Made by a program: the position numbers and the translations under genes. From Cyanodermella asteris (lineage: Eukaryota; Ascomycota; Lecanoromycetes; Ostropales; Stictidaceae), in the NCBI GenBank assembly GCA_900618795.1, contig UYJD01000009.1:248001-312000 (forward strand): 64,000 nt of DNA, in the 5' to 3' direction. The notes under the pieces are model-generated. The model worked only from the letters and a program-made list of their open reading frames with translations, had not been told where the DNA came from and ran no database searches. Every line of letters starts with the position of its first letter. The first letter of the stretch is position 1. Below, in pieces: positions 1 through 12,900 of the stretch.

Positions 1-953
1 CTGCCGGAGTTGTACTTCCTAGCCGCGGTATAGTATGCCTTCGCATCTGTACCAGTAGCACCAAGTGCCTTCAAACCGTCACCAGAAGATGTGCCGGCAA
101 CGCCGTCAGTGATCATCTGCTGGATGCTGGATGCCGGGCAGGGGTTGTTGACGGTGCCAGCGGAGGCAGGACCGCCAGTCGATTCACCGGTGTTGCAGGT
201 GCCTGTACCGGCGTGGCTTTGCATGATGCCAGGGTTTTTGACGCTGTAGCTGGTTGTCCAGACGCGTACGCAGCCTCGAGACTCCTGGATGATGATGGCC
301 AGAATCATGCGTGGGTCGACACCAGTGCTGTTGGCCGTGGACTTTATGGCTGCTTGTATGTCCGAGTTCTCCTGGTCAGAGTTGTTGGGCTGAGAGAACT
401 GGGTGCAGGAGGAGGAGAGCGTGGCTTTGTTGGCGTTCCAGAGGGAGTCGAAAGAGGCCCAGGAGCCCATTGCCGGCCAGCTGGAACCGTCTCCTGTGTA
501 CATCTTGTAGGCTGAGGCTGGTGCACTGGCAGTCGAGTCCGTTACGGTATTGGGAGCTGCGGCAGCCGGCGCCGACGAAGCCGACGGTGCTGCTGATGAA
601 GCCAGTGGTGCTGCTGATGAAACCACTGGTGCTGCTGATGATACAGCGGCCACAGAGGCACTGCTGACAGAAGCCTCCATAGGCGCTGCTGAAGATGCAG
701 CAGCTGGTGCGGAAGCTGCCGGAGCTGCCGGGCCAGCGACGACGATCTGTCCATTGTTGCATTCAGTGCCGGCAGCAACGGCTTGGAATTGTAGGCCTTG
801 CGGCCCACAGAGAGCCCACTGAGATGAGCCGTTGCAGACCAGTGCGCCCAGCGTACAATTCTGCCTCGGCTCAAGCTCTCTTCGCTGTCCGAGAGGAGAC
901 GCGCTCACCAGGAGCGCGTTGGCTGCAAGTGCTAGGACGAGCATGGTGTTCAT
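1..953 (-). CDS. Secreted chitin-binding (CBM19-like) plus lysozyme/SLT-fold protein, 3' end cut off by window edge
   Basis: The reverse strand is open from an ATG at 953 (MNTMLVLALAANALL) to the window edge, about 317 residues without a stop. Residues 1-19 form a signal peptide, followed by a probable dibasic processing site (QRRELEPR). Residues about 31-70 hold four spaced cysteines and the pattern CNGSSQWALCG...GTECNNG, which resembles the CBM19 chitin-binding fold. A Ser/Ala/Pro linker with repeated SSAAP units follows (about 75-145). The C-terminal part contains GVDPRMILAIIIQESRG, like the catalytic Glu-Ser motif of SLT/lysozyme-like domains. I infer an extracellular enzyme acting on chitin or bacterial peptidoglycan. 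A second Met at codon 4 is an alternative start. The C-terminus lies outside the window. The fold assignment rests on motifs only. Confidence 0.7.
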   Translation of the reverse strand, partial: MNTMLVLALAANALLVSASPLGQRRELEPRQNCTLGALVCNGSSQWALCGPQGLQFQAVAAGTECNNGQIVVAGPAAPAASAPAAASSAAPMEASVSSASVAAVSSAAPVVSSAAPLASSAAPSASSAPAAAAPNTVTDSTASAPASAYKMYTGDGSSWPAMGSWASFDSLWNANKATLSSSCTQFSQPNNSDQENSDIQAAIKSTANSTGVDPRMILAIIIQESRGCVRVWTTSYSVKNPGIMQSHAGTGTCNTGESTGGPASAGTVNNPCPASSIQQMITDGVAGTSSGDGLKALGATGTDAKAYYTAARKYNSG

Positions 954-2854
954 AAGGAGAGTGTTGTTGTAAAGGATGGAAGATCGCGCCAGCGCGAATG
1001 TGAAAGTCAGTGGCGAAGTTCAAAAGAAGAAGCTGAGCATTGGCAGTGCCTTTAAAAGGGTATTGCACAGCGCTGGCAAAGTGACAGCTCAGTTACACGG
1101 TCGTCCGTCGTGCCTATTGTCCAGCAAAGGGTGTTCGACAGTGTCGTGCGAACAATGCACTGACATTGACCATTGTGATAGAAATCACCGGACAATGGAA
1201 TGTGAAGGCCTGATGGATACCATTGAGTTGACAATGGCGGACACGCGCGTGATATCTGCAACGCTCACACAGGCAGCTACGTCCAGCAACGCGACAACAA
1301 TCGAGTGGTCTTCAGGAATGATGATGAGGCAAAAGGAGAGAGTTTTGATGTTGTGCAGCGCTCACCAATCGCTCCAGGTCCAATCGCGGGGACGGCCGAA
1401 AAGATGAAACGCAAGAAATGTTTCAAGTTCTCGCGCGACCCGGAGAGCAAGGGAGAGCGGCGCGCCACCACGAGACCGTTTGTCGCGACCACACATTTGG
1501 CCTCTGCACAGTGACGGGCCATGCCACTGAACCTAGGCGGCGTTCAACATACTTTCGCCGCATGGCCAAAGCTGCCGGGCCTGTTGAGACCCTGTAGATT
1601 GCTGACAGCCGAGGAACAATTGTTTTCACGGCCGCATCTTGCTGCCACAGCCTCGCGCTCGACCAAGTCGGCCAATTCGACAAGCAGACTCGAACAAGTC
1701 CGAGTATTCGAATCCTTGCAGTTCTGGGCGTCCTGCTGTTGACAACCTCGTATGTGAAGGACGCATTCGTTGGGCAACGGACAATGCCACTCTACCGCGG
1801 CGCCAACTCCGTCAACGGTCGCGTAAGGTCCTTATCATGGGCTTGTAGTTTGGACGACGGCGTGGGGATATGAGACCTGATAGCGGCTGGAGCTGGAGAC
1901 AGGGTGCGAATGCCCCACAATGAGGAAGATGCAGGTAAGCAGTCATGGGGTTGAGAATCAAGACAGCCTGGGTCGGCTCTGAGGTAGCTGCAAAACTGTA
2001 ATGCGTCAGACTGGAGCATTGTGAGCAAATGAACGGCTGGAAGGAGACTTTGCCGACGAACCTGCGAGCAGCTGGATCAATAAAGGCGCGAGACGCGATT
2101 CGTGGGATGGCATCACCAGAGTGAGCCCTTGAGGCAGAAGTGGATTCGGAGAGGAACAGAAAGAAGGCTTGCTCGGTCCCCAACAAAAAAAAGTTCGTCC
2201 AGCTTCATTGGGGGCGTGCGTGCTGGGTGCGTATATGGCCAGGTACCTCCAATCCATCTACTCTCTGCACCCGAGATCTCTCGTTGTTGTGCATTCTGGC
2301 ATCATCGCCTTCGCCGGGTGCGACGTCGTACAGCACAGCAAAGGTCTGCTCGTGGTGTCACCAAGATCCGTCAAGATCTCCAATCGGTAAGTCAAGTTGG
2401 TCAGTTCAAGGCTATCGAGGTACCATGTGGAAGCAGGCGGAGTTTGACTCCAGCTGTCCCCAGATCGACTCGCGGATGACGAAACAGCGGGCGTTGAGCT
2501 CCCTGCAGTCTTCAAGTTCCCTGCTATTGCTGTTTCTCGCCCGCCGGGCTGCCACTCCTGCCTGTCTTGTCTTGTAGCCACCAACAACTCGGCCACAACA
2601 ACTCCCTTCTCCTAATCATCTCTGCTTCTGCCGTCGATTGCCAGCAGTTCAGCTTCACCGCATCTGCTGCCCTCACAGCCTTCTTCTCCCTGCCGCCTCA
2701 TAGCTGTGGGCCTTCACGGCTTCTTATCTCTCGACCGCTACCCGCCTACCGAGGACATCCGGGCATTTTCGACCGTTAGAAGCCATTGCGCATTCCGCTG
2801 ACCCTTCTCTGTACCACAGACTACCTCCACATAATCTGAGGCTGCTCAGCAGGC
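954..2854. other. Intergenic region between secreted protein and elongase
   Basis: This divergent 1.9 kb spacer separates the leftward secreted-protein gene from the rightward elongase gene. Only short overlapping frames with no recognisable domain occur. About 1120-1240 has several scattered CATTG/CAATG words with no clear period. The last 300 bases before the elongase ATG are pyrimidine-rich, as in many fungal 5' leaders. Confidence 0.5.
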
Positions 2855-5249
2855 ATGCCCATCACCAATGCCGTCTTCAAGCCCCTGTCATGGGGGCTCT
2901 TCAAATTCCCACCCGATGAGGACCCTCTGACGCTGCCTGCACCTCGATCCGAGCCTGGCCTTCTCACGCCCTTCGACATTCCTCCAAAGCTATACAATGA
3001 CATGCTCAGTGTGTATTGGCCCATCACCGTCGCCACAGTATATGCGGTAACCGTCACCCTGCTCAACAGCTACAACAAATCAAGAAGCAACAAGCCATGG
3101 GCCATCAGCAGGACAGCCGCCTTCACCTTTTTCGTCCTGTCGCACAACATCTTCCTCACCGTCTACAGTGCATGGACATTTGTCGGCATGTTGGGTGCCA
3201 TGAGGAGGACGTTTGGCGGTGTTCTGGCAGACAGGGATACCTATGGTCTTGTTCCCGTGCTGGATGCTCTCTGCAAGCTCAGTGGCCCGCGCGGGCTCGG
3301 TGAGGCTGCCACCTTTGATCCGTTCTCTTCCAAGTGGACCGTCAAAAACCAGGCCGTCAAGCTCTTCAATGGCGGCCCCGATCCCACGGACGTTGGCAGG
3401 CTATGGAATGAAGGCCTGGCTTTCTATGGCTGGCTCTTTTACCTGAGCAAATTCTACGAGGTCCTCGACACGGTCATCATCCTCGCCAAAGGCAAACGCT
3501 CTAGCCTGCTCCAGACGTACCATCACGCTGGTGCGATGATGTGCATGTGGGCCGGAATAAGGTTCATGAGCCCTCCCATTTGGATGTTCGTCCAGCTCAA
3601 CTCGGGTATCCACGCGCTCATGTACTTCTACTACACATTGGCAGCCTTGGGCGTCAAGGTTCCGAACAGGATCAAGCGCAGTCTAACCACTTTGCAAATC
3701 TCCCAATTCATTGTCGGGGCCAACTTTGCTTTCGCACATCTCCTGATTGGATACCAAGTTCCTGCCAATACTCCCTACATCTTCACTCATGGCGTTGCGT
3801 CCGCCGCCTCAAGCGTCGCATCATCTGCTGCGACTGCTGTGCCAAGCGCAATTGCTGGCTGGGGACCTTTGTTGAAAAAAGCCATTTTGCGTGCCGTGGG
3901 CGACGAAGGTCTTGCTGAGAACGTTCGCGGTCCTTCTGGCCAGCGATTTGGTATCGATGCCCTGAAAGCTGAAATCAGCGACACCAACCGTCAGGAAATC
4001 CGATACCGTCTTGAGTATCCCGAAGTTCACTGTCTCGACACTTCCGGTCAAGCTTTTGCCATCTGGCTGAACGTACTCTACTTACTCCCGCTCACGTACC
4101 TCTTCGGGCGCTTCTTCGTGACAAGCTATCTCAAGCGCGCCCAACACGAAAAGCAGGCTTCGGCTTTGCACACCCGTATGGTCAGGAGCGGTAGTGACGC
4201 TGCCAAGGGCGTGGACCGCGAAATCAGACAAGCCATGGGCGATAAGCAGGGCTACAATTCCCCTCTCGACGATGAATTCGCCATCGAATTGGACGACGAG
4301 ATCGCCAAGGTCTCCGAGGAGATCAAGAGCACCGCCAACACAGTCAAGTCGGAAGGCGAACGGCTGGCCAAGAGGGTGCAGGAAAAGGGTCAGCCTGTCG
4401 TGAATGGTGCGGTGGAAAAGGTGGAAGAGATCAAGAGAGAAGTCAAGGAGGAATCGAAGCCGTAAGTCTTCGCAATGTCGAGCCCGCCAAGCCCATTCTT
4501 ACTGTTCAAACCCGCGCCACGCAGCCGCTTTTCGCGGCCATTTGATTCTGATAGATATTTTTATTGATGATTTCCTTGTTTCTTCACACGGCGTCACGTC
4601 TACATCGTCTTGCTCTATCGATATATGCTGACCAAATCTTAGCGTGGCAAAACAGGTTCAGAATAAGGCCGTCGAAGTGAAGCAGGAGGTTGAAAACAAA
4701 GCGCCGAAAACGAATCAAGAGGCCGCAGAGAAGCTGCAAGCGGCTGCTTCTGCAGCGAAAGAGAAGGCACTTGAGAAAACAGCTGAGGTGAAGGACGAAA
4801 CCCCGAAAGCTGTCCAAGATGCGAAACAGAAGGCCGAAAAAGCTACGGAACAGGCCACAAAGGACATTTCGCAGGCTGCCGACACAATTGCTGCGAAAGC
4901 CCGAGAGGCCACCACGAACGCCAAGAAAGAAGCTACCGAAGTTGTCGGCTCTCCACAGGACCAAGAAACAGCAGTGAAAAATGAACAAGCACATGATCAA
5001 CACGTCAAGTCCGGGGAATCATACGCAGACGCTGTCAAGCAAGATCCCGGACACGACGAGACAGCTCACGACGAGATGGCCGAGAGCGCAGTGGAAGTTA
5101 CACGGGAGGAAGCAGAGCATCTTGAGGTCAACCCAGATGACAATTTGTCGCACAGCGAGATTGAAGCCGAGCGCACCGAAGGTCAGCAGCCGGAAGCTGG
5201 GCAGGGTGACGACGGTGGAGCGCCAGAAAGCACCAACTTATTCGGCTAG
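2855..5249 (+). CDS. ELO-family very-long-chain fatty acid elongase with long charged C-terminal tail
   Basis: ELO condensing enzymes of the endoplasmic reticulum join malonyl-CoA to acyl-CoA in the first step of fatty acid elongation. Exon 1 is 2855-4461. It encodes several membrane segments, the family signature KFYEVLDTVIILAKGK, and the histidine box as QTYHH (residues 220-224). The first frame would stop at 4463, but that site is a perfect donor (GTAAGT at 4462). A CTGAC branch site and TTAG acceptor follow, giving an intron at 4462-4642 (181 nt). Exon 2 (4643-5249) adds about 200 residues rich in Ala, Lys, Glu and Gln, likely helical or coiled-coil, ending at TAG 5247-5249. The total is about 737 residues, far longer than the usual 300-350. 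The same frame stays open for 202 more codons after the TAG (separate entry). Exon 1 is certain; the tail is likely. Confidence 0.85.
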
Positions 5250-5855
5250 GGGTCTGGCAGGCGGTTGGTTGACCCCGACAGCGACGGCGATTCCAGCTTC
5301 GATAAGACCGGTCTGCGAGAATCAACCAGCACAATGAATACAGAGCAGGCTGGTCTACAGCTCGAGTCGCTCATCGCAGAGCACGAAGCAGAAGAACAAG
5401 ACATGGAGGAGCTCGCCGAGTACGGCGAATTTGAGCGAAGTCAGAGCATAGGCGGTGGCTCGACCTTCAGCTCAGATGATGAACACGACGTCACGGATGT
5501 TGACGACGGCATACACTCACGTATTCGAGGTAGAAAATATGTCCACGGGACTGGTCTCGGGCAACAAAACAGCGGTATGTACACGCCACCATCGGTATCG
5601 ATCTTCGGACCGCATGCCCCTGTTGGTCCTGCGACCACGACTAACCAGCCCAGAAGACTGAGAAGGAGCACAGGCTCTGGGCTGGGCTTGGGCCTAAGCA
5701 TGTACTTGCTCTCCGAGCAAGCGGACAGCGGTTTCTGGAGCGGGCCAAGAAGTCGAACCGTCAGTGGTGGGAGCACTCTGACGATGCGCTCGGTGTACGA
5801 GCACGAGGACGGAAGCTCGATTGGAGCCGAAAATTGCAGCGAAGACATTGACTGA
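5250..5855 (+). CDS. In-frame open extension behind the elongase stop, or small separate acidic protein
   Basis: Directly after the elongase TAG (5247-5249) the same frame remains open for 201 codons to TGA at 5853-5855. The product is acidic and Ser/Gly-rich (DSDGDSSFD, SSDDEHDVTDVDDG) and matches no family I know. The first internal ATG is at 5335 in good context (CACAATGA), which would give a 173-residue protein. The 85-base gap to the previous stop is too short for a normal fungal promoter, so I favour a shared transcript. In that case the TAG is a sequencing or strain-specific change, a read-through codon, or hidden by an intron I could not place. The simple donor/acceptor pairs I tested that keep frame either have weak donors or remove convincing coding sequence. 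Confidence 0.4.
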   Translation, partial: GSGRRLVDPDSDGDSSFDKTGLRESTSTMNTEQAGLQLESLIAEHEAEEQDMEELAEYGEFERSQSIGGGSTFSSDDEHDVTDVDDGIHSRIRGRKYVHGTGLGQQNSGMYTPPSVSIFGPHAPVGPATTTNQPRRLRRSTGSGLGLGLSMYLLSEQADSGFWSGPRSRTVSGGSTLTMRSVYEHEDGSSIGAENCSEDID

Positions 5856-6991
5856 AAGTACTGGCATGCCGTTGACATTATTAGACCAGCTAGCAATTAT
5901 CAAGGATCTCAGAATCACAAGCACGAGCTCGTTTGCAGAAGTATTGAGCTACGTCTACCCGATCGTATAGTGATGGATCAATGTAGCGACTCGTCAGATA
6001 AGAAATGCGTACTCTTGCCATTGAATTTCGACAGCTGTGCTCAGGTTGGCTTTCTTCACCGTGCGCGTTCTCGCGGATAAGGGCATCGTGAGGACATGAA
6101 AACTTAACTGGTGGTGAGAGTAGACCTCCTGTGCGTCCACCCATCAGCGCAATTATGCAACGTCCATCGGAGCGCAAAGTACATGGCAGCAATCTTGAAC
6201 AGCTGTCTCCAGGGCGGTACAGTGTTACAAACCGGCATTTCGTCTAGATTCTTCCACGATTCGGAGGCTCGGGCATTGGTGCATCAGAGTGACTTGAAAC
6301 GGGCGAACTGACTGACGACGCTGCGTGACTGCCTGGGGGACGAGGCTGAGCTGCCGGACTTGCTGAGGGCGACGCAAGACCTCGGAGGCCTTGATCGGGA
6401 GGCTCAACATTCGTAAATAGGTATAAAATCCGCTTCGGCGGTCCTGCCATCGGCTCCGTCGGTGACTCTCCCGGTCTGGTCGTTCTGGCCGATTTGCTTC
6501 GCGTCATTGCAGTGGGTGTGCGGCGTCACTCACCTCAAGTAAGTAAGTACCCATTCAAGTACCTTCAGGTAAACCGATCAAAATCCGCAAAGCCGCTCTT
6601 TCCCGCCAGTCGCACAACACCGTCGATCGAGCGGCGAAGTTTGCCCTTCGAGTCCTCTTGAACACCTGCAGCACGGGCAAACAACAAAGTTTGCCTGCTT
6701 GTCAACTCGTTCGTGCGGCTTTGCTCCTCCCATCCACACTCCGACGCTGCAAGCTGACACCGACCTTCATTCGACCCAGCAAGCTCTTCAGCTGTCACAC
6801 AGACGCGCGCCTCTACATAGCACAACATATCATACACCGCTTCTCCTACCATTCACAGCAGCAGCAGCAAGGCGACCCACCGTGGCTCCGAAAGAGACGG
6901 CATTGGACTCCAAAAGCACGCACGAGACCGGCAACGCGGACGATACGCCCACGTTGTGCCTGGTCTGGGCGTTGCTCAGTGACACTCTACC
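5856..6991. other. Intergenic region and BLM10 promoter/leader
   Basis: No supported gene lies in this 1.1 kb. A short direct repeat based on AAGTA occurs near 6536-6570. The sequence just before the BLM10 start is CT- and CAG-rich and probably forms its 5' leader. Confidence 0.45.
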
Positions 6992-9900
6992 ATGGCGGAG
7001 ACCGACGAGAAGCCAACGGGTCTCCTAGAATCCGCTCGGCGCGCCGTTGGGGCCAGCGCCCATGACATATCGCGAGCTACATCGCCTGGCGGCGCTCCAC
7101 ACCTCGATGACCCGGACCTTCAACAGCTATCAAGAGGCCACCCCAAGACATTCGACTACAAGGGAACTCTTCCGTATGACACGGAAGGATTCGAGCAAGA
7201 GCAGGAGGCTTTGAACAAGATCGTTGAGAAACTGTACATATCGATTGAGTCGGGTTTCAGCGAAGAGACGGCGTATTGGATACGGGAGATCAAACAATGG
7301 CTGGGCCTCAAATTTGCTCCGACAAAGGAGCAGCGCATCAAGCTCGCCAAGCTGAGCTACGAGATGGCACTGGCCCCGGGGTTGGACACTCAGACGGCGG
7401 ATAGATTCGCAAGCCTTTTCTTTTCGCTCGTGAAGCGCAAGCACTATCTGCGACTCGTTCAAGATCTGACCTTGGACTGGAGACCGCTGTTCCGCGATCT
7501 CAAGCTGCTCGTGCTACCTCAGGAACCAGGTCTGGCGCACACGCATGGAATGAAGCGGAACTCCCGATCGCTGACCAAGCTGTGCATGTTTGCTCAGCTC
7601 TATTTCGACCCGGCGGACATTCCGGCTATGCTCGAGGAGCTTCTGCCATACTTCAACACATCGTCGGTTGAAGGCGCCTACTCATCGGTGGGTTTGTTGA
7701 ACTTGATGTTTCCTACGGCCTTTACGGCCGTCCAAGACGAAAAGCTGCTGCCCCAAAACTACTTTCCATCCTTCTTCCATCTGTGGGCGACGGTGAATCG
7801 GTCCAAAATTTTCGATATCACGTTCCTTGACTTGCTATCACGCATAGCCAGAGACATGCTCACAGTGAGGATATCAACCTTCTCTGAATTTGGTGTTTTC
7901 ACCGGAGAGCAGGTTGCTTCAATTTTTACGGCAATGTTGAGACTGTTTGAAATTCCGGTGGGACAGTCCGGGTCAGTCTACAGCAGCGTCCCCGACAGTC
8001 TCGCGGGTCTCGGTATACTACTTGAACGTGATCAGCGTAAGTATCCAGTCGCTCACTCGTTGGCTCGTTGGATAGTCATGTCGTTGTCGCCGGCGTCATT
8101 GAACAAGTCTGTATCTGTCATGACTGAGCTGGAGGCTTTGCTCCAATCCATCGAAACGTTCTTCCATCCTTCCAACAGTGGTGCATGGACGAAGCCACTG
8201 GCTCAGTTTGTTTTCTATCTTACGGACTTTTTCGTCATGCGTTGGAATCGAGAGGCCAGTGGAGAGATGGACGTCCCCGAAGAACGTCGTCTGAACCCTG
8301 CCTTGAAAACCCGCTTCGTAGCTTGCCTGCAAGATGTCGTGTTCATGGGCATCTACACCAAGAGCGGCACAGCCATGAGCTTCTATCTGTCAACACTACA
8401 GAGTCTCGCGTTTCTTGAACCTTCACTGATCCTCCCGGGAGCCCTGCAGAGGATATATCCCTCGATGCAGGGCCTCGTTGAGGTGCACCGCACAACATCA
8501 TCACTGCGTGCCCTGCAAGTCTTGTCACCCATCATGATACAGGAGAAAGGATTCAGATGTCACGTCACAACCCTCCTTGGCCTCGCCCTGCCAGGCATCG
8601 ACGCAAACGATCTCGAAAAGACACAGTACACGCTGCAATACCTGCAGTCGGTCTGCTACAACATTCCTTTCCATAACTTGGGCAATCCAGATGCCGGCAG
8701 CGATCTGGCTATGCAGTGGATCACCAACGAGATGGAGCGCATGGAAAACGAAGGCGCCAATTTCATGCCTGACTACTCTACGGAGCTTTCGGATGAAGAC
8801 GAGTCAGCCATCTTGAAGTCATCTACAACAGGTTTCGCTGAATTCGTCAGCAGTCTCCTGGGACGCGTTTTCACCCTACTTGAAAACCTGCCCGACGCCG
8901 CAAGAGCACGAAGCGGGTCCCCCGAAGAGAACGTCATGCACACTCTACCGGCTTGCTTCACGCCTCTTCTGTCTGCACTCTCACCAGAGTTGTATGACTC
9001 TGCACTGAATAAAGTGGCAGATTGGGTCAGCGGCCATGTAGTGCACCAAGCTCGTGACGCAATGGCATTTATATGCAACTGCTTTTGCAAGGTCAACCCG
9101 GAGAAGGCTCTCAAACGTTTCATTCCGACTCTTATTTCGTCAATTCGTGCTGAGATTGACGAAAACGGCGCAGCGTCTACGCGAAATGCAGGAAGCGAGG
9201 TATTGCCTCGGGACAGGGCATTCCTCTGGCATGTAAGTATCCTCAGCATGTGCAGTGTTCACGTGGGCGACGCTGTCCTGCCGTACAAGGACGATCTCGT
9301 CGACATCGCAATGTACATGCAACAGAAGTGCAAAGGCTCGCCGACAGTGCACACCTCAAATTTCATCCATCACCTCCTACTCAATCTCACATCCGTTTAC
9401 CCTCTGGATTGGTTACCGTACGAGCGTGAAGTTCTCGAGCAAGGCCTGGGGCCGGAACATTGGGGAGCTCGAACTCCCATCGAGAGTCTCAACGTCAAAT
9501 GGCACCAGCCCAACCGAGAGGAGCTCGAGTTTGCGTACGAAATTTTCGAAGCCCATTCTGCGGCTGCAATCGAATCAATTCGCTCTCTCCTCGACGGTTC
9601 ATCAGAGGTCAAGAAAGACTCAAAGCCATGGTCGGATGACTTGACACGAGATCTCAACCTGTTGAGATTGCTTACTTCCGGCGTCGCTTCGCTTCTTGAT
9701 AGCGACGCCGTGATCAACGACAGAACAGTCAACGGCCACGCTGATAAGGATTCTGAATTGGACGAAAGCAGCCGCGACGTAGTCATGCGCGATGGCGATG
9801 GCGATGGCGATGGCGGCGAGGAAGATGAAGATTCTATTATTGCCTATCCAGAGCTCGATAGCTCAAGGTCAAAGTTCAAGTACTCCGCCGGTTACCCGTT

Positions 9901-12900
9901 GTCGAAAGACGAGAACATCTACAAAAACCTCCACAAGATCAGAAACTCAATTGGACAAGCATTACACGAGGTGCATCATTTCCTTGTCAAGGAGAAGGAG
10001 GACGACGTTCCCTGCTTCACGGCGTTGTGCTCTGCGTATAAGTATTGGATCAGCGATGTTGGCATCGAGAAGACGGCGCACACTTTGGACAGGGTCACAC
10101 GTCTGTATGCGGCCGAGGTGCAACCCTACAAGATGGCTGGTCTGCGCAAGAAATACCCTCGCGCAATCTTGCTTCGTCGAGCATACATCTACCACTTGCA
10201 GCGCCAGCGGTACAATTCTCACTCGCGCCAAGCTTCAGACCTGGACAAGATCATGCTACGAGATCTTGCGCTATCATGTGTTTCGACATACACAGATGTG
10301 CGAAAGCACGCTCAGAGTGCGCTTGATTCTGCCTGTAAATGTCTGACTGGAGTCAAACCTATGCTGATCCGCGAATTTTTGCGCTCATTCGAGCAAGGTA
10401 TCCAGACCGCAGATAATGAAAAGATCAAGGGAAGCATGCATACTCTCATCCTTGGTTGCCTGCACAAGGCTGTTGGGAGAGATTGGCGTTTCACGCCGAG
10501 CGTTATCAAGTTCTATCTGGCAGCTTGCGACAACGATAATCAGACGATCCAGAAGATGTGCTCTCACGCCACGTTCCCAATCATCGAGTTCAGTCGCCAG
10601 CGCAGCAAGGACGTCTTCTACGACCGCAAGGTAGTTGAGGATCTTCGTGTTCCAGAGCTTGATGCCGAGACCAAAGCCGATATAGTGCGCAAGAGCAAGA
10701 AGCTCGAACGCCGGTGTGAGGTAACAGCTAGCAAGAAGCTCGCTTTAGCAGATGAGCTCGTTGAGATGACGAGAGCAGCCCACTGGAAGACTGCAAGCAG
10801 GATCGCAGCCATTATTGTGAGTCTTGGTCTTCGATTCCAGAATCTAGCATCTACCAATCTGGCACAGCTCCTAGCCAAGGGCGCAATCGACGTCCATCCC
10901 GGCCTGCGCGGCTTGTATACCGGCGCGTTCGTCGCTCTGCTCTCTCTTGTCCACACACGTGCGGCATGCAAACACTCCCATAAGAACTATGTTCTTGGCG
11001 AAGATATCATGCCTGGTCGATTGGAGATCAGCACGCACCGCGAGCAATCGAACTACACGGAGCTGTACTTGCAGTCGTTCGCGCAGCCTGGTACTGAGTA
11101 TTTCATTGACCATGCTCATCTTGGATGGTTAGTGTGGAAGGACAAGTTTACAGCAGTGTCATCCGACACCAAAGACGATCTTGAGTACGACGAACTGGAA
11201 CAGAACGTCTTGTCCACAATTGGAAAGTCATTGGATCGCGCCTGGTTCGCGACCTATTTCAAATACATTCTTCAAGAGCCGCGGGACCAGAATGCTGACA
11301 AGTTCAGACCGGCGAATACGGTGCTATTAGCACACACCTTCGACTACGTAGTTGAAGGCAAAGCCGCCGTCACTCTCGACGAGTTGAAAAAGGAGATCGA
11401 GCTGGCATATGGCGACGGTAGCACCAAACACCAGCATCGCAGCCTGGCGGAAATCTTTGCTGGTCTGCTGGGCGCGGTATACGTTGGACCTCGTGAGCTC
11501 CGCGACGAGATATGGGCTTATGTCATGCCGAAAGTCATGAAGATCTTCAAGGACGAGCTCACTCCGGAGAATTCCAATTACTGGCTCAGCTTTATGCACG
11601 TGGTCTTTAGGAACAAGGACCCACGCAGATCATGGCCGATGCTGGAGTGGCTCGCCAACATTAGGCTGGACATCACTTCGAATGCAGCCTTCAAAGAAAG
11701 CTCCAAAGTCTCACTGCTTAACGAATGCTTGAGCGAGGTGGGATGGCATTTCCAGCTTGAGAAGCCAATCCTCGAGGATTTCCTGAGACACATCGATCAC
11801 CCTTACAAGGCGGTCCGTGAAGCCATCGGAGGCATCCTGTCAACGATATATCGAACTCGTTACCATGTATCGTACAAGGACGTGCAGACCTTTGTCGAAG
11901 ACCAGAAATCCGCATCATCACTAGGCCGCAGACCTTGGCAACCATCTGACGAGTTTTCTGCAACCATTCGCGACACATTTGCACGCATCGAAGTTTGGCG
12001 AGGAGAGCGTGAGCCCAACCAACAAACACCGTCCAGCTACACGAACGGCAGCAAGACGGTTCTCATCTGGCTCGCCGCCATGCTCTCTAGTCAAGAGTGT
12101 ACACTCCTACAACCTTTCTTCCCCGAGTACATCTTGGAGCCTCTCCTGCACATGATGGACGTCAAAGAAGACACGGAACTCCAGATCCTCGCCTACCACG
12201 TCTTCCGCCAGATCCCAAACATTCCCCACCGCACCGGCGAGGAGTCTGCTCTCATCGAGAGCATGGTCCGAATCGGCCGGACTTCCAACTTCTGGCATCA
12301 GCGCCTCCGCGTCCTCGTCAACGTTCAGGTCCTGTACTTCCGACGTCTGTTCCTCATGACAGACGCCCAGATGCAGGCGCTGTACGATTGCGTCTCGGAT
12401 ATGCTCGCCGATCCCCAGCTCGAGGTCCGCATGGGCGCCATGACTACCCTCTCAGGCATGATTCGATGCTCGCGCGCCGCGCTCCGCGATGCCTTGACCG
12501 AGAAACTCACCAAGCGTTTCACGACTTCGCTGCTCAAGAACCCGCTCCCGAAACGCTCGACCTTGCCGCGCTTGCCCAGTGGGTTGAACACACCTTCCGG
12601 CAATACCGGTGCTAGTACACCGACTCCGGAGCACACGAAGCTGGTCCTGACCAGGCACGCTGCTGTGCTTGGGCTGGGCGCTTTGGTTCAGGCGCATCCG
12701 TATACCAGTCCGCCGCCGGCATGGGTACCTGGTGTCCTGACAACGCTGGCGAACAAGGCGAACAACGATCCCGGTGTCGTTGGCAAGAGTGTGAAGTCGA
12801 TTTTGGCGGACTTCAAGAAGACGAGGCAGGATACGTGGCAGATGGATCTGAAGGTACGTAAAAGCTCGATGATTCGACCCATCTTACAGTTGACTAACAA

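Noticed and set aside
5091-5249. Possible intron hiding the elongase TAG
   Set aside because: The donors that keep frame (GTGGAA, GTTACA) are weak and the removed part looks genuinely coding.
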